Shown here in pieces: positions 49,101 through 58,267 of a stretch of DNA of 64,000 nucleotides. The stretch's first letter is position 1. Each line of letters opens with the position of its first letter. Location of the stretch: positions 821,854 through 885,853 of the forward strand of contig NC_018252.1 in the NCBI RefSeq assembly GCF_000227135.1. The letters are read 5' to 3'. The position numbers and the translations under genes were made by a program. Origin of the DNA: Leishmania donovani. Lineage: Eukaryota; Euglenozoa; Kinetoplastea; Trypanosomatida; Trypanosomatidae. A model generated the notes under the pieces. It made no database searches. It worked only from the letters and a program-made list of their open reading frames with translations, and was not told where the DNA came from.

Positions 49101-49589
49101 CAAAAACACACATCCGCCTACTGCTTTTCTGCGTCTGCTGCGCTGCGGTGGTGTTGAGCGTAATCTGGACCTTGCCTGCGCTGCATGCAGTGTCTTTGCA
49201 CTGGGCTGAAGGTAACCAGGCTGTGCTGCTTGGCTGCGTTCCGTGACGCAGCTGTCGTGCAACAGAGGTGGGCAAACTGCCGTCACATGCGCATATAGCA
49301 TGACTTGTTCGTGGTAGAATGAGACGCTGAGAGAGGGGAAGCTTGACTACACCGAATATGCGTGCGTGTGTGTGTGCTCGCTCCACTGCTTGCACTCTCT
49401 GTCGCTCTCTCTTTCTCGCTCTGAGGTCCTCTTCGACTCATTCTCCCTCCTTCTTTCTCTTCGTGGACGTCCCTTGCCCTCTTTTCTGTTTTAAATCTTC
49501 CTCTCTGTGCTCTTTGCAACACACTCACGCGTCGCGGATGCGCTAGAAGCGTATAGAAGCATCGCGGCAGAGGCCCTTCGCCCTCTCTC

Positions 49590-49630
49590 CATCCGTGTGT
49601 CTTCGGCTGTTTCGCCAGGTTTAACTTCAG
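49590..49630 (+). promoter_or_regulatory. Putative trans-splice acceptor region of ARV1
   Basis: Pyrimidine-rich stretch with AGs at 49617-49618 and 49629-49630, 56-68 nt before ATG 49686. Either could accept the spliced leader. Confidence 0.45.
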
Positions 49631-49685
49631 TGGTGCGGCCTCTTTTCCTCCTGCTCCTCTTTCCGTGCGTGTGGTTCCTCCGGAG

Positions 49686-50438
49686 ATGCCGGTGTGCATC
49701 GAGTGTGGACACGGTGTTCCGCGCATCATCAAGCCGGACACCGAAACAGTGGAGCGGTGCGGAGAGTGCGGGCACATCTGCGATATCTGCTACGAATTCG
49801 GTGATGTACAGATTTGGATTGATGTGGTTCTGCTGCGCCACCGGGCGTGGGCGCATGTTCTCTTCAACCAGACTGACTACTACACAAAACTCGTCATCTT
49901 CGTGCTCTGCTGCGTGGTGGAGGCGGTCGTGGTGCACAGCCTCACCGTGCTTAAGGCCATTCCCTTCTTCACGGATGACCTCGAGAATAGTTCCCTCTAT
50001 ACCCCAGAGCGCCAGGTGCGATCGCTGCAGCTCGTGCGCATAATTCAGAGCTCCTTTCTGCCGCTGATGAACTACCCATCAGCAATTCCCCACCTCTTCA
50101 TCTTTACCTTCACAGAAAATGCGCTTGTTGCCTCTATCGCCACGTGGCTCGGCCGCTTTTTCTACCGCAGCTACGGTCACAGAGAACACCTGTGGTTCGT
50201 GGAGGCAGCCTTGGCCTCCTACGCAAAGCTGAGCTACGTCCTGTTTCTCATCTGGGCCATTCCACCGTCGATGCTCCCTATGGTCGACTTTGTGTACGTT
50301 CTGTGGCTAGGATGCGCCTTCACGGTGCTGGGGTTCGATCGCCATTGGATGTACCCCGTAGCGGCCGTCCTCATCTGCGTCTGTGCTCGCGCGCTGTTTC
50401 GCTACCTCACAAAGTGGAGCCCTCAGGTGCTCTGCTAG
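49686..50438 (+). CDS. ARV1: ARV1 family lipid-homeostasis membrane protein
   Basis: 250 aa. The N-terminal ARV1 homology domain shows CIEC (Cys4, Cys7) and CGEC (Cys25, Cys28) as a putative zinc site. The family-typical CDICYEFGDVQIWIDVVLL then HVLFN follows. Three or four hydrophobic segments come after: about 66-90, 140-160, 185-215 and 220-240. ARV1 is an ER/Golgi multi-pass protein linked in yeast and humans to sterol distribution, sphingolipid metabolism and delivery of GPI intermediates. The GPI link would matter in Leishmania, whose surface is GPI-dominated, but that is inference. Length is short compared with yeast ARV1 (321 aa) and similar to human ARV1. ATG 49686 puts the first Cys pair at residue 4. 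Confidence 0.85.
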   Translation: MPVCIECGHGVPRIIKPDTETVERCGECGHICDICYEFGDVQIWIDVVLLRHRAWAHVLFNQTDYYTKLVIFVLCCVVEAVVVHSLTVLKAIPFFTDDLENSSLYTPERQVRSLQLVRIIQSSFLPLMNYPSAIPHLFIFTFTENALVASIATWLGRFFYRSYGHREHLWFVEAALASYAKLSYVLFLIWAIPPSMLPMVDFVYVLWLGCAFTVLGFDRHWMYPVAAVLICVCARALFRYLTKWSPQVLC

Positions 50439-51105
50439 CTGCGGTGTCCCTCTGCCACGTGGCTTCGGCTTTGTTTCTATGCCTTCTTTCGCCGTCTATG
50501 CCTATGGCGGCAAGATGGAGAGCTTGGGTGCTGCTTCTGCTGGCGCTGCTGTGACTATGGTTGGCACGCCGACTCGCTTCTCTTGTTCTCTTTCGCTCCT
50601 TCACCGTTGTTCCCCCCACCTGGCGCTCGCCTTCCACGCTCTTTCTCCTCTCCGAAAAAAAAAACGCAGGAGAGGAGATGTCTGCCCAACAGATGACCTC
50701 CCTCTTTCTGTGTCGCTGATGATGGTACTGCTGCTGGTGCTGCCTTTCTCTATTCCTCTCTTCTATTGTTGCACCAGTCACGGCGTCGCGCTGCCGTGGG
50801 ATAGCGATGCAGCAGCACTGCTGGTGCTTATACGTCCCGCCATCGTTCTTTGACAGGCGAGAGCTTCGCCGATACACCAGGCTCCACTTCCGATGTGTCT
50901 ATCCTCTCTCTCTTCCACTTTTTCTGACTCTATACGTCGGCGCCACATCGCACATTATCACCCACCACGCTGCAGAAGTCTCTTTCTCACCGTTAGGGAA
51001 CGTTATAATTTTCTCCTCTCTTTCTGACGCTTCATTGTGTGTCGCCGCCCTCCCCTTCAGGGACGTACCTCTTTCTCTTCTGTGATCCTTTTCTTACCAT
51101 ACACC
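50439..51105. other. Intergenic region
   Basis: CT-rich, with an A10 run near 50656 and AT-rich GTTATAATTTTCTCC near 51002-51016. The last AG before the next ATG is preceded by CCCTCCCCTTC. Confidence 0.5.
51045..51060 (+). promoter_or_regulatory. Putative trans-splice acceptor of kinesin-like gene
   Basis: GCCGCCCTCCCCTTCAG with the AG at 51059-51060, 45 nt before ATG 51106. Confidence 0.5.
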
Positions 51106-53991
51106 ATGAGCCTGGAAGCCAATATCGCGGTGTGCCTTCACGACCTGAAGTCGCCCTCGGATCATCCGGTGGCGCTGCGCTCCTCCCCAAACGGAGTCTC
51201 CTTCATGTGCCCCCCATCCCTGAAGGAGGCTAACTTCCCCGGCAATGACACGAATTTTGCGGTAGAGCATGTGCTGGAGCGGCCGAATGCGGGTGCAATC
51301 CAGAAAAAGATGCTCTCCTCTGCTGCCTCCGACTTTGTGAAGAACCGTCAGAACCTGGTCATGTTCAGCTACGGCGTCCGCTCTACCCCGAAGCGTCAAC
51401 TGATGTACGGCCAACAGTCCGAGGAGGGCTACGCGGTGCGCGTCATCTCAGATGCAGTAACCACTGGCCAGGGTATCTTCACGCTTTCGTGCTACATTAT
51501 TGGCCAGGACGAACACCTTGTGGACCTTATCTCGGCAGAAAACGAACTCGGCGTGATTGTGGAGTCAGTGAAGGAAGGCCCGCGTGTGCGTATGGTGGAG
51601 CGCTCCAGGGTCAAGACTGAATCGGATGTGCGAGGCGTCTTCTCCAAGATCGTGCAGAACTACCACAAGCAGTTCGAGTCCGTGCTGCCAGAGAAGCAGC
51701 CCACCGCCGAGCTCCAGGCGCTTCCACCGTACAAGGGCGATACGATCATGCTGCAGCTGTTCCGCTACGAATCTGAGGAGAAGTACAGCAACTACGAGGA
51801 TGCCAACTCGATGACGTTTGTGGCTCTCGGTGACTCGGAGCGGCCGGTGCTGTGCGGCCTCGATTCTTCCCAGCAAGAGGCGTTCGAGAAGACAAACCGT
51901 ATCTTGCTGTCTGCTGTGGGCATTGTGTCGAGCATCAAGTGCAGCCGCCTGCGCATTCCCTTTGGCAAGTCGAAGCTGAGCCAGTTGATGCGCCGCTGCT
52001 ACAATGCCGAGAAGGGCAACCCCAACGGCGCCCTGAACGGGCCCACAAACACTGTCATGCTGATTCACTGCTGGACGAACGGCGAGTGGGCGGAGGAGAG
52101 TTTTCACAACCTTTCCATGATACGGCGCATCTGCAACACGCTTGGCTCCTCCGGCATTGGCTCCATGCTGCGCGACTTGCCAGTGGAGAAGTGGCGCCTC
52201 GATCAGGACATCAATGAGCTGCGCGATGAGCTGGTGGTGGCGCGCATGGTGTACGACTACAAGCCGTGCATCTGCGAGTCCGCAAAGCCTATCGCGAACA
52301 TCAAGGAGGAGGAGCTGAAGCGCATCAACGCCATCCAGCTGAAACGCAACGAGGCGCACGAGAAGCAGCTCGCCATGATCCAGGAGAAGGCCATGGAGGA
52401 GGCCAAGAAGACCATCAAGGATCAGGAGGCGAGCAGCGGCGTCACCCTGGCGTCCCTCGAAAAGATGCTCGAGGCCAAGAAGCGTGAAAACGAGTCGCTG
52501 CAGCTCGAGCGTGACAACATGACGCATGAGTACGAGCAGACACTCGAAAAGATCCGGCGCAAGAAGTACAGCGAGGAAGACATCGTGTCTCGCCTCCGTG
52601 AGGAGACAAATCAGTTGGAGGAGGAGCTGGGCGCGCGCCAGGCGGCCATCCTGAACAAGCAGAAGCAGCTGGATTTGGCAAAGCTGGACAAAACCAAATG
52701 CCGCGAGGCCATCCTGCGCGAGCGCGGAAACGTGGAGGCGATGCGCAAGACGCTCATGACTGAGCGGCGCCACCAACGTGAGCAATGGATTAAGCAGATC
52801 AAGGAAGTTAACCAGCAGGTGCTGGTGCAGCTCCGCACCATGGCTGATGAGCGCAAGCAGAACGGCGAGACCGTTTCGGCGAAAGAGGAGGCGTCCGAGA
52901 AGGCCGTGATTGAGGACATCAAGACCATTGAGGAGTACCTGCCAAAGCTCATCTCGCTCGAGGACGTCCCTGTCAACCCGGAGGAGACAGAGAGCATCCG
53001 CCGCCAGTTTGATGAAGTCTTCTTGCAGGAGAAAAAGACGTACCTGATGAAGATCGATGAGGAGAAGGCGCGCAAGGAGAAGCTGGAGAAGGGCCTCATG
53101 GCGTACCGCAACCGCGTGCTCGAAGTGGCGCACGCAAAGAAGAAGGAGAACATGCAGGATGCCGCGAAGAAGGAGCAGCACCTCAGCTCGCTGGTCGAGC
53201 AGGTGCTCACGTACCTGCGCAACGGCGTGAAGATGATGAAGGTGTCGAGCAAGAATCATGTGCGCTGCCGCTTTTACTTCATCTCCGATGATGGAAGTCG
53301 CATCCACTCATGCGAACTTGATGGCCAGGGTGCCCCGATCAACCGACGCAAGCCGCCAGTGACTATCTGGCTGCGCGACATCCGCAAGGTGGTGCTCGGC
53401 GTCTACACCGAATCCTTCGTGTCCTTCAGCTCCGAGAGCCAGCTCGCCAAAGCGCGCGCCGAGGCGGTCACGGACAACGGCACATACCGCAATGACATAA
53501 CGCAGAGCATCACGCCTGCGAACATCGGCCTCAACAATTACCGCGCGTTTGCGCTGCTGCTACGCGGCGGCAAGTCGCTCGAGGTGGTTTGCTACTCCGA
53601 CACAGACTGCGAGGCTTGGATGGTGGGACTTCGGCGTCTGCTGGGGATCAAGACGGCGACTGAGAAGCAAGTGGAACAGCATATGGAAAGTGTCCGCCCT
53701 CAGGAGCCCCCTGTGGTGGAGCAGCCAGTGGAGATGAAGTTCGGCGGCCTCCTTGACGTGCGCAACATGCGCGGCTTTCTCGCACTCTCCGCCGAGGAGG
53801 CCAGTTTGTGCAGTGAGAGCCACATTCCGCCGGCGCTCTTCCTGCGCGTAAAGCAGGAGATGGTGGACAAGTCTCACACCGGCTCCATCACCACCTACGA
53901 CGTGCGCGTTTCCTCTGGGCTCGACTTGGTGCGCTCAGGTTGCATCTACGACTTCCTGGTGCAGCAACACATCATCCCACTTCCGTTCTAG
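51106..53991 (+). CDS. Degenerate kinesin-fold protein with coiled coil and PH-like domain
   Basis: 961 aa. Residues of about 1-370 follow the kinesin motor layout. FSYGVRSTPKRQLMYG (about 87-102) lies where kinesins have the P-loop FAYGQTGSGKTYTMxG. FVALGDSERP (238-247) lies where they have FVDLAGSER. IPFGKSKLSQLM (about 284) matches IPYRDSKLTRLL, and TVMLIHCW plus EESFHNLSMIRRI match the final motor segments. The GKT of the P-loop and the switch II Asp are missing, so nucleotide hydrolysis is unlikely. About 400-700 is a long Glu/Lys-rich coiled coil. About 716-850 resembles a PH domain (RCRFYFISDDG to CEAWMVGLRRLL). A role as a cytoskeletal or flagellar scaffold that binds membranes or proteins is inferred. 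ATG 51106 follows a good acceptor site. Confidence 0.75.
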   Translation: MSLEANIAVCLHDLKSPSDHPVALRSSPNGVSFMCPPSLKEANFPGNDTNFAVEHVLERPNAGAIQKKMLSSAASDFVKNRQNLVMFSYGVRSTPKRQLMYGQQSEEGYAVRVISDAVTTGQGIFTLSCYIIGQDEHLVDLISAENELGVIVESVKEGPRVRMVERSRVKTESDVRGVFSKIVQNYHKQFESVLPEKQPTAELQALPPYKGDTIMLQLFRYESEEKYSNYEDANSMTFVALGDSERPVLCGLDSSQQEAFEKTNRILLSAVGIVSSIKCSRLRIPFGKSKLSQLMRRCYNAEKGNPNGALNGPTNTVMLIHCWTNGEWAEESFHNLSMIRRICNTLGSSGIGSMLRDLPVEKWRLDQDINELRDELVVARMVYDYKPCICESAKPIANIKEEELKRINAIQLKRNEAHEKQLAMIQEKAMEEAKKTIKDQEASSGVTLASLEKMLEAKKRENESLQLERDNMTHEYEQTLEKIRRKKYSEEDIVSRLREETNQLEEELGARQAAILNKQKQLDLAKLDKTKCREAILRERGNVEAMRKTLMTERRHQREQWIKQIKEVNQQVLVQLRTMADERKQNGETVSAKEEASEKAVIEDIKTIEEYLPKLISLEDVPVNPEETESIRRQFDEVFLQEKKTYLMKIDEEKARKEKLEKGLMAYRNRVLEVAHAKKKENMQDAAKKEQHLSSLVEQVLTYLRNGVKMMKVSSKNHVRCRFYFISDDGSRIHSCELDGQGAPINRRKPPVTIWLRDIRKVVLGVYTESFVSFSSESQLAKARAEAVTDNGTYRNDITQSITPANIGLNNYRAFALLLRGGKSLEVVCYSDTDCEAWMVGLRRLLGIKTATEKQVEQHMESVRPQEPPVVEQPVEMKFGGLLDVRNMRGFLALSAEEASLCSESHIPPALFLRVKQEMVDKSHTGSITTYDVRVSSGLDLVRSGCIYDFLVQQHIIPLPF

Positions 53992-55159
53992 GAGATGCGT
54001 TGCGATGCCACGTGGCACGTACGTTTTGCTTTCTTGACACCCACATCATACGCTGTGGTTTCTTGCTTCAACAAGTTTCTGACTATCGTGGCGGCGAAGG
54101 CCGAGGCACCTTTGGTGCGTGTCGCAGCGTGTCTTCACGCACGCCGCTGTACTCCCCCACTCCCTCTTTGATTCTTTCGTACTCCGCCGTTTGCCGTATT
54201 TTCGCTTTTGCTGTTTCTCGAGTGCGCGCCGAACGTCTCTCTCTTGTATGCTTGACGTGTGAGGGAAGAGCGTGGAGAGAGAGGGGGCCGGCGGCGGTGG
54301 TGGTGGTGGGAGCACCAACACCCACGCTCACGAAGAGAGGGAGACAGCACTTCCAGCACGTGGGAGCGTGAAACAAACTCAAAGGATCCACGCTCACTGC
54401 TCTTCTCAGATGCGTCCTCTATTTCTCATTGACTATATATGGGCTTATGCGTGTCTGTCTGTGTGTATCCCTGTCTGACCTCTGACCTCTCTCCCTCTCT
54501 TACTGTCCCCTTCACTATTGCTGTGCTATATATTTCCATTTCCTTGATGACGCGCTTGCCACCCCTCCTCCTCTATCATGGTCTCTGTGTCTCTATGTGT
54601 CTACGCGTCTGTGTTTTTGTGTGACACCGCGTTCTACATTTTCTTTTTCGATGGTGGCCTGTCTTCGCGCGCGCATGGCTTGATACTCTGGGTTGCGGAA
54701 AGGTCTTCACCTCCGCCAGCTCATCTACTCGGAGATCCACGCTGACGGACACTGAAGCACAAGCGTATGCGCGATTATACAAACTTGATTTCGTAGAAGG
54801 AGAGATATGTTCTCAAGCGTGTCACCATCAACACATTCCAAGCGGATGTTCTCCCTGTTCATCGCTTTTTGCTTTCCAATTTGTTTTCTTGCTTGATTTA
54901 GCGGTGGGGTGCCTCACATGTCTTCTGTCGACGTCTCGCTCTTTCTTTCCCGCCGGCCCTCTTGTTTCACTGTCCGCACCTTTGTTGTTTCTTTCTCTCG
55001 GGTGGCCGATAGACGCCAAACAAACAAGATGGCGCACTTCGCATCTTCAAAAGCGCGTACCCACGTAGGGTGGGAGAGAGAAAGCCAAATACCTCTGCCC
55101 ACTCTGACCGTCTAAAGCGACATATGCCGGTGGTGCCGTCGTTGGAGGTTGAGGCAGCG

Positions 55160-55195
55160 GTGCAACGCGCAAGTACAGTGCAACGCGTAAGTACA
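55160..55195 (+). repeat. 18-bp tandem direct repeat (two units)
   Basis: GTGCAACGCGCAAGTACA is followed directly by GTGCAACGCGTAAGTACA, one mismatch. Possibly part of an eroded element; origin unknown. Confidence 0.85.
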
Positions 55196-55650
55196 TCTCT
55201 GGAGTGCAAAGACTGGCGCTCCATTGATTTCTTTGACTCTCACTGATGCCACGCACTGCCGGCACCTCGCTGGCACCTCCTTCGTGGCCGGAACCGGGCC
55301 TCACTGAAGGGGCTATCCCAGCCACCGGGTACGCCGTATCAAATGGATCAGCGCCATCCCTCTCATTTTACACGCCGAGGAGGAGGAGAAACAAGCAACG
55401 ACATCGCGCTACCTTGCCCGCCCCCTCTTTTATTCTCGCAACTACTGCCCTATCTCGTCCTTCCCCTCCCCTTCTTGTGATCGCTTGCCCTCGATGGTTC
55501 TCTGCATGACTGCTGCGTGCATGCGTGTGCGTGTGTGTGAATGCGCGCATGGCTCTTGCGTCGCCTCCCTCCCGAGACTCACCACCGCCTACATTAGTGC
55601 CTACAGTGATCGAGTGAGCACGTGTGCCTCTTTCTCTGTCTTCGGAGGTG

Positions 55651-55666
55651 GCTGCTTTACATCTAG
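55651..55666 (+). promoter_or_regulatory. Putative trans-splice acceptor of orphan membrane-protein gene
   Basis: GCTGCTTTACATCTAG, preceded by CTCTTTCTCTGTCTTC; the AG at 55665-55666 is 24 nt before ATG 55691. Confidence 0.5.
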
Positions 55667-55690
55667 GGCAAGCAAGCGCTCTTAACTCCC

Positions 55691-56476
55691 ATGGCGGAGC
55701 TCCTTAGCAAAAAGACGTGGCGTCTCAGGGATGTCCTCTTCAACGAAGGAACAGAGCAGGTAGTGCGCGTACTGAAGATTGATCATCCGTTCCGTCGCCA
55801 GCGCATCACCATCGTGCCCACTCCGCGCTACGCCAGAGAAGCGTACCTGACGGACTGGGTGTACCAACCCTACGTGAAGGAACACATCATGTACGTCAGC
55901 AACGACATCTACAATCCGTTTTACGTCTTCCTGTGCCGCTCGCTGCTTCGCAAAGGCAAATTCCCCGAGTACGCCTATTTCCACCCCATGGGACTGCCGG
56001 ACTGCGTCGACGTGAACCTCAGCCGGCGTGCCTTTATCAAGAAGGAGCAGCCCTTCAAGACGCCGATGAGCACCATCCTCATGACGACGAATCACTTCCG
56101 CGACTCGCACCACCCCTGGGTCTCACGGCGCACCGTTAACATCGTCGGCGAGCAGTATGTTGTACATCCTAAAGAGGACAAGCAATCGATGGTGTTTGTG
56201 CTGCCGCCTGCCTACGTGCCCGATGTGGTAAACACGTTGCAGGGCCTTGGATTCGCTGTGGCCGACACGGTGACGGCCTCCATTGGAGACGCGGTCATCA
56301 TCAATAAACTGAACAGCTGGAGCGACAAGTGCCAGCTGCTCGTGTTGGGGTATCTCTGGTTTCTTTTGGCGCTCTTCATCATAGGCGAGAGCCGCCATAT
56401 TCGTCAGCTCTTTCAAGACTACAAGCGAGAGTTGATCGAGAAGGCAGGGAAGGACCCAGCAAAGATGGGCCTGTAG
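55691..56476 (+). CDS. Orphan protein with C-terminal transmembrane segment
   Basis: 261 aa, not recognised. The soluble part is rich in aromatic, Arg and Pro residues (TPRYAREAYLTDWVYQPYVKEHIMYVS, FHPMGLPDCVDVNLSRR). It includes a VFVLPPAYVPDVVNTLQGLGFAV element that looks like a small alpha/beta unit. One TM lies near residues 216-234 (LLVLGYLWFLLALFIIG), followed by a charged helix (IRQLFQDYKRELIEKAGKDP). No catalytic motif is visible. Codon use and the acceptor site upstream support expression. The topology could suit a mitochondrial or ER membrane complex, but this is not decided by the sequence. Confidence 0.7.
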   Translation: MAELLSKKTWRLRDVLFNEGTEQVVRVLKIDHPFRRQRITIVPTPRYAREAYLTDWVYQPYVKEHIMYVSNDIYNPFYVFLCRSLLRKGKFPEYAYFHPMGLPDCVDVNLSRRAFIKKEQPFKTPMSTILMTTNHFRDSHHPWVSRRTVNIVGEQYVVHPKEDKQSMVFVLPPAYVPDVVNTLQGLGFAVADTVTASIGDAVIINKLNSWSDKCQLLVLGYLWFLLALFIIGESRHIRQLFQDYKRELIEKAGKDPAKMGL

Positions 56477-57448
56477 GCACCGACGACAGCCAAGGAGGGG
56501 GATGGAGAAGAGGTCTACCGCTCTCTCAAGCCCAGCGTGCGGCAGTGTCCCGACATTCACTCTCGGCATCTCCCTACTTCCTCTACGTCTGCTGTCGTGC
56601 AACCCGCCTCGTGGTCGCGCGCACGCGTGTATCCGTGTGCGAAGATAGACCACTGAAGCAGTCGATTCGAGGACACGGCAGACCCTGACGACTGGGGGTG
56701 TAAAGGAAGGCATAGCGCATGAGGCATCCTTGATCTTCGCCTCAAGCGAGGGGCTCTCTTTTTGACAGCCCTCGCTGCATCCTTCTCACACATATCGGGG
56801 CGCTCCATTTTGCATGGCGTGCTGCAAAAGTCACATTCTCTATTGTCGTAATCACGACAGCGCACTGAGAGAACCGCAACGCAAAACGGAGGCTGCAGCG
56901 CGGCGGTGCTGCTATTGAACTTTTAATTTAGATAGCGCATCTTCTCCTGATACGTCACACTATTACTGTCCCCAATGCTACGAGTCGATTGAGGAAGGCG
57001 GCGCTGCACCGAGTACGAGGCATAGGCACCTCACCGTCTGCCTCCTCGTGTCTTGCACACGTTCGACACCCCCCCCTTTTCTCATGTTTTCTCCATCGAA
57101 GGCCTCCGGCCACTCATGCGATTCACGCAGCACTTGCTATATTCTTTCCACATCACATCTCCTCCTCTCTGGTACAAAAACATCAGAGACACAACCACCA
57201 CCGACGCCTCTGTACAGTTATTCACCACCGACACACCCATCGCCCTGCTCGGTCAGTCGCAGTTCTCTTTCCATCCGTTAGGCTCCCGATTTTTTATCGT
57301 ATCTTTTTTTATGATTCTTGCCTGTGCACAGCGGCGTTGCTGTGCCGCACTACTGCCCACCTCTGTCTGCCTGCCCGTCTCGTTGCCAACGCCGAAGCGT
57401 ACGCCTCTCACGCCGGGCACAACTTGCCTAACATCTCACCTGAAAACA
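56477..57448. other. Intergenic region with potential RNA hairpins
   Basis: Contains possible stem-loops at 56746-56775 and 56844-56859 and an AT-rich patch near 56920. The CT-rich 57060-57180 region may serve as 5' flank for the aminopeptidase copy. No gene supported. Confidence 0.5.
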
Positions 57449-58060
57449 AGGTCAGCGGCAGTTTCCCGCGCCGCAGCCCTGCACGCGGTGCGTAAGAAGA
57501 TGCAGGAGGCCACCGTGGCCGCACTCATCGTCCCTAGCAGCGACGCGCACAACAGCGAGTACGTGGCGACGCACCTGTAGAGTCGCGCATTCATCTCTCA
57601 CTTCCACGGCAGCGCCGGCACCGCCCTCATCACGATGGAGAAGGCGCTCCTGTGGACAGACGGACGCTACTGGTTGGCCGCGGAGGAGGAGAAGTACCCC
57701 GACTTTGATCTCATGAAGCAAGGCAAGCCAGAGGTCCCGTCGCTCGAGGAGTGAGTTGCCGTCAATCTCAGCTCCAAAGCAGTTGTTGGCATGAACCCGT
57801 ACGTCGCCACGGTGGCGGAGTGGGAACGGCTGAGCAAGCGGATCAATCTGCGTCCTGTGGCAAACATCGTTCAGGACATGATGCCGCCGGAGAAGAACGT
57901 GCAAAGAATGTACGTGCGTCCCGTTGAGTTCTGCGGTGCCACCTGCCAGGAGCGGCGCGCCGCGATTCTCGCAGAGCTGGAGAAGAAGGACTGCGACCTG
58001 ATCATTCTCTCCGCACTGGATGAGATCGCGTGGCTCACGAATCTGCGCGGCGGCGACGTG
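57449..58060 (+). pseudogene. Aminopeptidase P, decayed partial copy
   Basis: Near-identical to the N-terminal part of the functional-looking copy downstream (57559-58060 matches 58267-58768, offset 708, about 11 differences in 502 bp). The frame reads AAVSRAAALHAVRKKMQEA, then is broken by TAG at 57578-57580 and TGA at 57752-57754, where the downstream copy has CAG (Gln) and TGG (Trp). Non-synonymous changes also occur (E to D, G to S). No ATG is seen where the leader would be expected: the codon before SAAVSR is AGG at 57449. The copy ends at an N gap, so its 3' extent is unknown. The left boundary is approximate. Confidence 0.7.
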
Positions 58061-58266
58061 NNNNNNNNNNNNNNNNNNNNNNNNNNNNNNNNNNNNNNNN
58101 NNNNNNNNNNNNNNNNNNNNNNNNNNNNNNNNNNNNNNNNNNNNNNNNNNNNNNNNNNNNNNNNNNNNNNNNNNNNNNNNNNNNNNNNNNNNNNNNNNNN
58201 NNNNNNNNNNNNNNNNNNNNNNNNNNNNNNNNNNNNNNNNNNNNNNNNNNNNNNNNNNNNNNNNNN
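58061..58266. other. Assembly gap (206 N)
   Basis: Run of N between the two aminopeptidase P copies; it hides the start of the second gene and its 5' flank. Confidence 1.
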
Positions 58267-58267
58267 G

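Larger units (their letters stand above)
46790..49685. other. Intergenic region, 2.9 kb, with two retroposon-derived repeats
   Basis: Contains the complete SIDER2-like copy (47401-48030) and an ingi/L1Tc-type signature (about 48923-49100). Otherwise UTR-like, with CT-rich tracts at 49400-49500 and 49585-49640 ahead of ARV1. No gene supported. Confidence 0.6.
53992..55690. other. Intergenic region
   Basis: No supported gene. CT-rich tracts at 54476-54510, a TATATA patch near 54436, an 18-bp tandem repeat at 55160-55195 and a moderately structured GC-rich block at 55240-55345. A splice-acceptor-like AG lies at 55665. Confidence 0.5.

Noticed and set aside
51565..53307. Long minus-strand reading frame (580 codons), leucine-rich
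   Set aside because: Antisense shadow of the coiled-coil region of the kinesin-like gene: Glu/Lys/Gln codons read backwards as Leu/Phe/Val.
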